This document shows positions 1-5,227 of a stretch of 5,227 bases of DNA, piece by piece. Location: NCBI GenBank assembly GCA_044375275.1, contig JBILMZ010000233.1, positions 1-5,227 of the forward strand, written 5' to 3'. Position numbers and translations under genes: made by a program. Every line of letters begins with the position of its first letter. Position 1 is the stretch's first letter. A model generated the notes under the pieces. It was not told the origin of the DNA. It saw only the letters and a program-made list of their open reading frames with translations, and did no database searches. This DNA comes from SZUA-430 sp044375275. GTDB lineage: Bacteria > Pseudomonadota > Alphaproteobacteria > Micropepsales > Micropepsaceae.

Positions 1-27
1 AAAGCCCTCAACAAGGAAATTAGCGTG

Positions 28-504
28 ATGACAGCCACCTTCCCGATCAGTGCCATCGGACATGTCCAATGCGCACGGACCGAACCCGAAGACGACAACT
101 GGGATGCGTTCCCCTCGACGATCCGGCTGGACGCCGCGCGCTTCGGGCCGGATGCTCTGGCAGGTCTCGAGAGCTTTTCCCACGTCGAGGTGCTCTATGT
201 GTTCGACAAGGTCGGTGACGCAGAAATCAACACCACCGCGCGTCACCCGCGTGGACGAACGGACTGGCCGAAGATCGGCATCTTCGCCCAGCGTGGCAAG
301 GGCAGGCCCAACCGCATCGGTGCAACCATATGCCGTATCGTTTCCGTTCAGGGAACAACTCTCGAGGTCCTCGGCCTCGACGCGATCGACGGCACACCGG
401 TCATCGACCTCAAGCCCGTCATGTCCGGCTTCCTCCCCCGCGGCCCCGTCGCCGAACCCGCCTGGGCACAGGAGATCATGAAAGACTACTGGAAAGCCCC
501 CTGA
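28..504 (+). CDS. trmO: TrmO-family tRNA (t6A37) N6-methyltransferase, single-domain form
   Basis: This 158-residue protein matches the TrmO/TsaA-like (UPF0066) family. Characterised members use S-adenosylmethionine to methylate N6 of t6A37 in tRNA-Thr, giving m6t6A next to the anticodon. The family signatures are visible in order: HPRG at 73-76, IGIFAQRG at 83-90, RPNRIG at 93-98, and a conserved block from GLDAIDGTPV to DLKPV at 116-131. E. coli TrmO is about 235 residues with a C-terminal extension. This protein stops after the beta-barrel domain, as many bacterial homologues do. The ATG at 28 follows AAGGA (13-17). A GTG at 25 in the same frame is an equally usable start and would add one residue. 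The frame is open to the window edge, so the start is not fixed by a stop. Two other frames close just upstream (TAG 21-23, TGA 26-28), so an upstream gene could end here, possibly coupled through TGATG. Family assignment is firm; the exact tRNA target is inferred. Confidence 0.9.
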   Translation: MTATFPISAIGHVQCARTEPEDDNWDAFPSTIRLDAARFGPDALAGLESFSHVEVLYVFDKVGDAEINTTARHPRGRTDWPKIGIFAQRGKGRPNRIGATICRIVSVQGTTLEVLGLDAIDGTPVIDLKPVMSGFLPRGPVAEPAWAQEIMKDYWKAP

Positions 505-521
505 CAGGCAGATTCAATTCT

Positions 522-600
522 CTCCCCAAAAAGCAAAGCTTTTGGGGGAGTGCCTTCAGCTTGCTGAAGGCGAGGGGGGCAGCGCCATCGCCCGCAGAAC
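522..600. repeat. Two-hairpin intergenic repeat, copy 1
   Basis: Hairpin one spans 522-550: CTCCCC pairs with GGGGAG and AAAAGC with GCTTTT, with one A-G mismatch and an AAA loop. Hairpin two spans 552-571 and is a perfect nine-pair inverted repeat, GCCTTCAGC/GCTGAAGGC, around TT. A tail follows containing GAGGGGG, GCGCC and GCAGAAC (594-600). The same order occurs at 2706-2795. This copy lies between the convergent trmO and thioesterase genes, so it may end transcription from both sides. There is no T-tract after either hairpin, so it is not a classic intrinsic terminator. Confidence 0.85.
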
Positions 601-619
601 TTAGTCAGCCTGCCGCGGC

Positions 620-1048
620 CTAAGCCAACGCCGCCCGCGCATCCGCTTCAACCTTGGCCATCGGCACCAACCGAATCGTCGAACTCGCTTTCGCAAGCAC
701 TGCACCGTTTGCGTCCTTCAGCACGCCCTCGGTAAAGCAGGTCGACTTGCCGCGCCGCTCGATCCACCCTTCGGCGATCACGCGGCCAGGGCGCGCGGGC
801 GCGAAATAGCTGACCTTGATCTCGAGAGACATCGGCGTGAACTCGCGCCCGGTCAAGCTCATCACGGCATGCGCCATGGCCGCATCGATCCAGCCGCTGA
901 CAAAGCCACCCTGGACGACACCGCCCGAGTGGCACATGTGCATCTGCGCATCGTACTCGACCGTCGCGCGTCCGCCCTCCATCGCCACAACGCGATGTTG
1001 GCCAAGCGTATGCTGAAGCGTTCCGGGCGGAGCAGGCTGGTTGGTCAT
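620..1048 (-). CDS. PaaI-type hotdog-fold acyl-CoA thioesterase
   Basis: This 142-residue protein has the length and pattern of the PaaI/4HBT hotdog thioesterases, cytosolic enzymes that hydrolyse acyl-CoA thioesters. The active-site helix is at residues 40-55, HSGGVVQGGFVSGWID. The usual pattern is a G-x-x-HGG stretch followed six residues later by an acidic residue. Here that gives GG at 47-48 and Asp55 as the likely catalytic acid. The family histidine is replaced by Gln46. The later strands (SLEIKVSYFAPARPGRVIAEGWIERRGKS split over 74-102, then LAKASSTIRL at 118-127) fit the hotdog sheet. The gene starts 11 bases after the stop of the alcohol dehydrogenase on the same strand and has only a weak ribosome-binding site, so it is probably co-transcribed and translationally coupled. 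The substrate cannot be read from the sequence. The fold is confident; the specific activity is inferred. Confidence 0.88.
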   Translation of the reverse strand: MTNQPAPPGTLQHTLGQHRVVAMEGGRATVEYDAQMHMCHSGGVVQGGFVSGWIDAAMAHAVMSLTGREFTPMSLEIKVSYFAPARPGRVIAEGWIERRGKSTCFTEGVLKDANGAVLAKASSTIRLVPMAKVEADARAALA

Positions 1049-1059
1049 GACGGCAAAAC

Positions 1060-2187
1060 CTACATCGCCGCCTTGAACATCGCTTCATACTCATCCGCAC
1101 CCGCCTTGCGCGGATTGCCGAAATTCGCGAGATCGCCGAGCGCATAGGGGATCATGTCCCCGATGCGGCTCTCGGCCAGGCCCATCGCGCCGAGGCCCTT
1201 TGGCAAGCCGATCTCGGCATTGAGCCCTTCGATCGCCTTTGCCAGGTCGGCACCGGGATTGAGCCCCATCGCGGAACGCAGGCGTTCGTACTTCTCGGTC
1301 GCGTGACCATCGTGGAAGCGCAGCACCGTAGGCAGGATGACGGCGTTCAGCGTGCCATGGTGAAGCCTGAGGTCGGGCAGGCGACCGGCCGCATGGCTCA
1401 TCGCATGCACGGCGCCCAGGCCCTTCACGAACGCCATCGCGCCTTCGGTCGAGGCCATCATCATGTGCCAGCGCGCATCGCGGTCCTTCGGGTTCTGCAC
1501 GGCTTGCCGGATCCAGCGCCACGAACGATAGAGGCCATCATAGCCCACGCCTTCGGCAGGCGGATTGACGGTCGGTGTCAGAACGGCCTCGATGCAGTGG
1601 GTCATCGCATCCATGCCGGTCGCGGCCGTGAGCAGGGGCGGCAGGCCCAGCGTCAGTTCCGGATCGCAGATCGCGACCTTCGGAATGATCTGCGGATTGG
1701 CAAACGTCATCTTCTGGCCGGAGTTCATGATGATGACGAACCCGACCGAGACCTCCGATCCTGTCCCCGCTGTCGTCGGGATCGCAATCACCGGAGCCAC
1801 ACCCTTGATGTTCTTCGCACCACCCTTCATCGGATCAAACTGCGCCAGCGGTTCACCCGATACGGCCAGCAGCGCCACCGCCTTGCCCAGGTCCATCGAA
1901 GAGCCGCCGCCGACGCAGACCACGCCGTCGCAGCCTTCTGACTTGTAGAGCGCGAAGGCCTTGAGCGTTGCCTCTTCCGTCGGATTGCCCGGCGTCTCGT
2001 CGAAAACCGGCCACGCGGGGCGCGGCGAAATCGGATGCAGGACCTGCTCGATGAGCCCCGCCGCAACGACACCCTTGTCGGTGGCAATCAGCGGCTTCTT
2101 GACCCCAAGCCGCGCGAGCTCGCCCGACAGCATCTTGACGGCGCCAAAATCGAAATGGGTTGTGGTCAGATACTGAAGGATGGGCAT
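1060..2187 (-). CDS. Iron-containing (group III) alcohol dehydrogenase
   Basis: This 375-residue protein belongs to the Fe-ADH family (FucO/AdhB/DhaT type), which interconverts alcohols and aldehydes or ketones with NAD(P)H and a bound divalent metal. Visible motifs are the cofactor-domain DETPGNPT (63-70), the glycine-rich GGGSSMDLGK (93-102) and PTTAGTGSEVS (137-147). Metal ligands are predicted at Asp193 and His197 (GMDAMTHCIEA), His261 (VHAMSH) and His277 (LHHGTLNA). His261 and His277 are 16 residues apart; the equivalent pair in E. coli FucO is 14 apart, so this loop carries a two-residue insertion and a double histidine. The chosen ATG at 2187 begins MPILQYL, the normal family N-terminus, and is preceded by GAGG. 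The frame stays open to 2280, but those 31 extra residues do not look like the family. It is the first gene of a probable two-gene unit with the downstream thioesterase. The natural substrate is unknown; maleylacetate reductase is a related alternative but less likely. Confidence 0.93.
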   Translation of the reverse strand: MPILQYLTTTHFDFGAVKMLSGELARLGVKKPLIATDKGVVAAGLIEQVLHPISPRPAWPVFDETPGNPTEEATLKAFALYKSEGCDGVVCVGGGSSMDLGKAVALLAVSGEPLAQFDPMKGGAKNIKGVAPVIAIPTTAGTGSEVSVGFVIIMNSGQKMTFANPQIIPKVAICDPELTLGLPPLLTAATGMDAMTHCIEAVLTPTVNPPAEGVGYDGLYRSWRWIRQAVQNPKDRDARWHMMMASTEGAMAFVKGLGAVHAMSHAAGRLPDLRLHHGTLNAVILPTVLRFHDGHATEKYERLRSAMGLNPGADLAKAIEGLNAEIGLPKGLGAMGLAESRIGDMIPYALGDLANFGNPRKAGADEYEAMFKAAM

Positions 2188-2322
2188 GGGCGAGGGTCCT
2201 CGAATACGGTGACTGAAGTGAGGCCCACAATGACCGGATGCCCCCGCCGTTTCAATATCCGCAATTGCCAGCAAGCCCACAAGCCGCCGGCCACCCCCGA
2301 GAACCTTACTGTCTTGGCCAGA

Positions 2323-2620
2323 TCAGCTGCAAACCTTGGCCGCGCTCTGGTCAATCACTTCGGCATTGTTCGCCATGATGTGGACATTCTCGTTCACGGC
2401 ATCCGCGTCAAGATTGCTGTCATTCAGCGTCTCGATGATCAGCGACGTGCCAGCATCGGCAGCTTCACGCCACGCATTGACTGGCCCTGGAGGTAAGCTC
2501 GCTGATCTTCTGCTGCAGGTCGCTCGACCGGTTCGCCCACGCAACACCCGTCAGCGCCAGCGCCGAGACAGAAGCTGCAACAACGGCGCGAAACATACGT
2601 GACTGAAATATATGTGTCAT
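2323..2620 (-). pseudogene. Small exported protein of unknown family, interrupted by a one-base frameshift
   Basis: I do not recognise the family. Read on the minus strand from ATG 2620, the first part gives a signal peptide (AVVAASVSALALTGVAWA, cleavage after AWA likely) and then NRSSDLQQKISELTSR. This frame soon hits TGA at 2467-2465. The next frame continues with a protein-like stretch, VNAWREAADAGTSLIIETLN, and runs on to end in DQSAAKVCS at TGA 2325-2323. Skipping one base in the CCAGGGCCAG stretch (2490-2481), for example one G of GGG, joins the two parts into one periplasmic protein of about 98 residues. Other in-frame starts are ATG 2647, with AGGAG 11 bases upstream, and ATG 2596; the start is not settled. 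The break may be a real mutation or a sequencing error. I see no known programmed-frameshift signal. The gene lies upstream of the dehydrogenase on the same strand, 135 bases away, with no evident link. Confidence 0.55.
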
Positions 2621-2705
2621 GAAATCCCATGGTGTGAGGCAACGCATGAACGCGCGTACTCCTGAGTAGGAAACCGAAGTGCACCAGCCCATCACCTGAA
2701 CGGGT

Positions 2706-2795
2706 GCCTCTCCCCAAAAGCAGAGCTTTTGGGGGAGAGGCTTCAGCAAGCAAAGCTTGCTGAAGGCGAGGGGGCTGCGCCAAAACCGGCAGAAC
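2706..2795. repeat. Two-hairpin intergenic repeat, copy 2
   Basis: Hairpin one spans 2706-2741: GCCTCTCCCCAAAAGC pairs with the matching right arm through sixteen base pairs, with one extra G and an AGA loop. Hairpin two spans 2741-2765 and is a perfect eleven-pair inverted repeat, CTTCAGCAAGC/GCTTGCTGAAG, around AAA. The tail repeats GAGGGGG, GCGCC and ends GCAGAAC (2789-2795), as in the copy at 522-600. Compared with that copy, hairpin two holds nine extra bases, AAGCAAAGC, at its tip. This copy lies between divergent genes (the small exported protein on the minus strand and the cytochrome on the plus strand), so a simple role as a terminator between convergent genes does not explain it. 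Confidence 0.87.
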
Positions 2796-2880
2796 ATCGC
2801 TTCTCACCGCTTGACCCAAATCAACGCTCCAACGCCGCGACCGGTCCACACTCCACCCGCGCCAACAAGGGAACGCTCCG

Positions 2881-3261
2881 GTGAAGTATCTCGCAGCAAT
2901 GCTTGCAGTGCTGGTGTTGACCGGTTGCCAGACCCCGGAGCCTGCACCCGAGACCGCGCCAGCGCCGCGACCAGCGCGTCACGCCGCGCCCTTTCCCGAA
3001 CCCGGCGACGCAATGGCAGGCCGCGCCTTCGCACAGAAGAACTGCAGCACCTGCCATGCCGTTGGAGCGAAGGGAGCAAGCCCCTACGCCCCGGCACCTC
3101 CCTTGCGCACGTTGCACGAGAAATACGATGTCGAAGGACTGGCCGAAGCCTTCGCTGAAGGCATTCTCGTTGGCCACAAGGGCCCGAAGCAGATGCCCGA
3201 GTTCGTTCTCACACCCGAAGAGATCGACGACCTTCTCGCCTACCTGAAGTCGTTCGAGTAA
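2881..3261 (+). CDS. Lipoprotein class I cytochrome c, monohaem
   Basis: This is a 126-residue periplasmic electron carrier anchored to a membrane by lipid. The N-terminus has a lipoprotein signal with lipobox LTGC, so Cys16 should become the lipidated first residue. A Pro/Ala-rich linker of about 25 residues follows (PEPAPETAPAPRPARHAAP). The haem site is CSTCH, with Cys55 and Cys58 binding haem and His59 as axial ligand. Met105 in KQMPEF is the likely second axial ligand. The C-terminal helix TPEEIDDLLAYLKSF (111-125) is typical of small class I cytochromes. The GTG start at 2881 has a good AAGGGA (2867-2872) eight bases upstream and places the signal peptide correctly. No oxidase or dehydrogenase subunit lies beside it, so its redox partner is unknown. 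It converges with the monooxygenase gene, with 32 bases between their stops and no clear terminator in that gap. Confidence 0.92.
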   Translation: MKYLAAMLAVLVLTGCQTPEPAPETAPAPRPARHAAPFPEPGDAMAGRAFAQKNCSTCHAVGAKGASPYAPAPPLRTLHEKYDVEGLAEAFAEGILVGHKGPKQMPEFVLTPEEIDDLLAYLKSFE

Positions 3262-3293
3262 CGCCAGCGCTTCCCGCGAACATTCCGGACGCT

Positions 3294-4640
3294 CTAGGCC
3301 ACTCGCTGATCCTGCCGACGCATTGAATCGAACACGCCTGGCGTCAATGCAGGCCAACCCAGTTTTTTCCTGACGCGGTCCATGTGATGGCGATAGGCCG
3401 AGATCTCGACATAGGTGGAATGGCGCGCCGAACCTACGAAATTGATGCCGCCTGAGAGATCAGGCCTGTCGTTCGCGATCAGCGTGTTGACGGTATCAGC
3501 CGTAGCACCTCCCCCTGCACGCGCCTTGATCGCGCGGGCGATGAAGTCGGCCATCTCGTCGAAAAGCTTGTAGGCCCCGCCATTCGTTTCCATGTAGCCC
3601 AGCGCATGGAGAGCAGGATCCGTGCGGCTGAACAGGTTCATGTAGAGATCGGGTCGGCCGTTCTTCCACGCGATGTGCGTCGGGTCGAGATAGGGAATGG
3701 ACCACGTAAAGCCCGTCGCGCACAGCACGAGGTCGAACGCGTCGGAGCTTCCGTCCGTGAAGTGCACCGTTTTGCCCTCGAAGCGCGCAATGTCCGGCTT
3801 GGGTGTGATGTCTCCATGCGCAAGGTAGTGCAGCAGCTGCGTGTTCAGGATCGGGTGCGTTTCAAAGAGCTTGTGGTCGGGCTCCTTCAGCCCGAAGCGC
3901 GAGGGCTTTCCATGGATAAGCCGGATCAGCCAGGCAAACACGCGCTGCGTGACCCACATCGGCAGGTGGGGGCCCGAGGCTGCAAACGCGTCGGCAGGAA
4001 CGCCGAAGATATGCTTCGGAATGAAGTGATAGCCCCGACGCATGCTGATCGCGGCAAAGGCGGCGCCCTGGGCTGCGTCACAGGCAATGTCGACGCCCGA
4101 GTTGCCGGCTCCAACAACGAGCACGCGCTTGCCCGCAAACTCGCTGATGGAGCGATAGGTATTCGAATGCCGCATCTCGCCGGTGAAGGTCCCGGGATAG
4201 GTCGGCATCACCGGATGCCAGTTGGTCCCCGTCGCGCAGACCAGCGCACTGTAGTCCTGCGTCTTGCCGTCGGTCGTTTCGACGCGCCAGCCCGCCGGCG
4301 TCCGCGTCGCCTGTTTCACGCCCGTGTTGAAATGGATGTGCTCGCGCAGGCCAAAGGCATCCGCAAAGGATCGCATGTAGGCAAGGATCTGCCGGTGTGA
4401 GGGATAATCGGGATAGCTCTCCGGCATCGGGAAGTCATGATAGTGCGACTGGGACTTCGACGAGATGAAGTGCGCCGAGTCATAGACGGGTGACCCCGGA
4501 TTGGCCTGGTCCCACAGGCCACCCGTGTCGCTGTGGCGTTCGAACACGTCAAAGGGAATGCGCTGGACTGTCAGGGCGCGGGCCAGGGCAAGGCCTGCAG
4601 GCCCGCCACCGACCACACAAATCCTCTGGTCCTGCTGCAT
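3294..4640 (-). CDS. Flavin-containing monooxygenase (class B FMO type)
   Basis: This 448-residue cytosolic flavoprotein should use FAD, NADPH and O2 to oxygenate a soft nucleophile (N or S) or a carbonyl substrate. The FAD-binding Rossmann motif is GGGPAG at 11-16. The FMO signature FxGxxxHxxxY is complete: Phe152, Gly154, His158, Tyr162. Baeyer-Villiger enzymes usually end this motif in Trp, so an N-/S-oxygenating FMO is favoured. The NADPH-binding motif is VGAGNSG at 176-182, and the late CATGF motif is at 307-311. The ATG at 4640 is chosen because AAGGAG sits seven bases upstream and the FAD motif then falls near the N-terminus, as usual. The frame is open to 5096, but the extra 152 residues are Arg-rich and match nothing. 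A TTGACG about 60 bases upstream of the start is a possible -35, with no good -10. There is no neighbouring pathway gene to reveal the substrate. Confidence 0.93.
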   Translation of the reverse strand: MQQDQRICVVGGGPAGLALARALTVQRIPFDVFERHSDTGGLWDQANPGSPVYDSAHFISSKSQSHYHDFPMPESYPDYPSHRQILAYMRSFADAFGLREHIHFNTGVKQATRTPAGWRVETTDGKTQDYSALVCATGTNWHPVMPTYPGTFTGEMRHSNTYRSISEFAGKRVLVVGAGNSGVDIACDAAQGAAFAAISMRRGYHFIPKHIFGVPADAFAASGPHLPMWVTQRVFAWLIRLIHGKPSRFGLKEPDHKLFETHPILNTQLLHYLAHGDITPKPDIARFEGKTVHFTDGSSDAFDLVLCATGFTWSIPYLDPTHIAWKNGRPDLYMNLFSRTDPALHALGYMETNGGAYKLFDEMADFIARAIKARAGGGATADTVNTLIANDRPDLSGGINFVGSARHSTYVEISAYRHHMDRVRKKLGWPALTPGVFDSMRRQDQRVA

Positions 4641-5227
4641 CACGAGGCTCCTTGCGCGCCGGGGAATTGAAAACGGCAGATGAAGCTGATGAGCCCTCTC
4701 GTCGTTGTCGTCAAGGTCAGCTGTGTTGAAGCAGCATCGGAAAGCGACAGACGCGATGAAACGACGAGATGCGCTGATCGGCGCCGGCACATCCCTGTTC
4801 GAGTACCGGCGCATGGGATCGATGGAGGAAACAAGGCCTCTGTTCTGGCGACACGAAGCATGCAGGCAGCGCGCTCGGACCTGCGCGCTGATTACGACGG
4901 TCGCGCTGTCGCGGCGGCCGTCGACCGGATATCGTAATGCGCTTTGGATACGGACCGACATCGCCACTCTCGGCGCGCGAATCGTTGATGGCAGGCGAGG
5001 GAAGCCTGATGGAAGGGTCGCTGCTGCGTTTGCCTCAGATCGCCCCAGGTCAGCCAGCGCACCGCATCTGCCGACATCCTGACGCGGTCCTTGCATGGAT
5101 CTTCACCGGCTTTAGGACAGGTGGCTTCCCTTTGCCGCCGAAGTGACCTGTGAAATCGACGGGAGGGAAACAGTCTACTGGCAGGGCCAGATGACGGGCT
5201 GGAAGGCAAGTTAGCTTTTTTCCAGGC
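4641..5227. other. 587 bases without a convincing gene
   Basis: Several open frames cross this stretch on both strands, but they are Arg/Ser/Ala-rich, lack known motifs and lack good ribosome-binding sites, as expected by chance in GC-rich DNA. The left end should hold the promoter and leader of the monooxygenase gene. A perfect eight-pair inverted repeat, CAGCGCGC/GCGCGCTG with an eight-base loop, lies at 4867-4890 and has no T-tract. At the right end, 5140-5214 on the plus strand reads as a plausible protein tail (see separate entry). Confidence 0.6.
5116..5214 (+). pseudogene. Possible C-terminal remnant of an unidentified gene
   Basis: On the plus strand, after a TAG at 5113-5115, the frame reads DRWLPFAAEVTCEIDG and then RETVYWQGQMTGWKAS before TAG 5212-5214. 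The amino-acid mix looks more like a real protein than the surrounding frames, and the stop is followed by a run of six Ts. There is no suitable start codon and ribosome-binding site for it. The neighbouring frame (4937-5146) could supply an upstream part only if there were a frameshift near 5140. I cannot name a family, and this may be chance. Confidence 0.2.

Noticed and set aside
522..571. Classic intrinsic terminators at the hairpins of repeat copy 1
   Set aside because: Neither hairpin is followed by a T-tract on either strand, and the same structure occurs between divergent genes at 2706-2795, so I list it as a repeat.
1303..1941. Long open frame on the plus strand, 212 residues
   Set aside because: It lies wholly opposite the well-supported alcohol dehydrogenase gene and reads as a His/Arg-rich low-complexity translation, typical of an antisense shadow.
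2188..2280. N-terminal extension of the alcohol dehydrogenase
   Set aside because: The 31 added residues are unlike the family, whose members begin close to the MPILQYL stretch encoded from 2187.
2204..2607. Near-repeat ATACGGTGACTGAA (2204-2217) and ATACGTGACTGAA (2595-2607), both near gene starts
   Set aside because: A match of about 13 bases with one gap is expected by chance at this length of sequence. The two sites also sit differently relative to their start codons, so a shared operator is not supported.
3606..4400. Long open frame on the plus strand, 264 residues
   Set aside because: It is antisense to the monooxygenase gene, is Arg/Val/Gly-rich and has no domain I recognise.
4705..5082. 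125-residue open frame on the plus strand in the gene-free stretch
   Set aside because: It has no convincing ribosome-binding site, an Arg/Ala/Ser-rich mix and no motif, and overlapping frames on both strands look equally open.
4641..5096. N-terminal extension of the monooxygenase reading frame by 152 residues
   Set aside because: The extra residues are Arg- and Ser-rich with no motif. A strong AAGGAG sits seven bases before the ATG at 4640, and the FAD motif then falls at the usual place near the N-terminus.

Overview
The window is GC-rich DNA with four well-supported protein genes, one apparently frameshifted small gene and two copies of an intergenic hairpin element. It probably comes from an alphaproteobacterium. 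A sphingomonad (Novosphingobium/Erythrobacter-like) is my best guess, from the style of the proteins and of the CTCCCC...GGGGGAG hairpin element, but nothing here proves the genus.

Layout, left to right. (1) Plus strand, 28-504: a short TrmO-type tRNA-Thr t6A37 N-methyltransferase. (2) 522-600: repeat copy 1, lying between two convergent genes. (3) Minus strand, 2187 down to 620: a two-gene unit with an iron-containing alcohol dehydrogenase first and a hotdog-fold thioesterase 11 bases downstream. (4) Minus strand, 2620 down to 2323: a small exported protein that reads sensibly only if one base is skipped near 2481-2490; it is a pseudogene or a sequence error. (5) 2706-2795: repeat copy 2, between divergent genes. 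(6) Plus strand, 2881-3261: a lipoprotein monohaem cytochrome c. (7) Minus strand, 4640 down to 3294: a flavin-containing monooxygenase, ending 32 bases from the convergent cytochrome gene. (8) 4641-5227: no convincing gene, apart from a short coding-like tail that ends at 5214.

Taken together, these are housekeeping and accessory metabolic genes. The dehydrogenase and thioesterase probably act in the same oxidation or acyl-CoA metabolism. The monooxygenase and cytochrome are redox proteins with no visible dedicated partner. I see no defence system, mobile element, CRISPR array or RNA gene. The items most worth a second look are the paired two-hairpin repeat, whose copies differ by a tidy nine-base hairpin tip, and the frameshifted exported protein.
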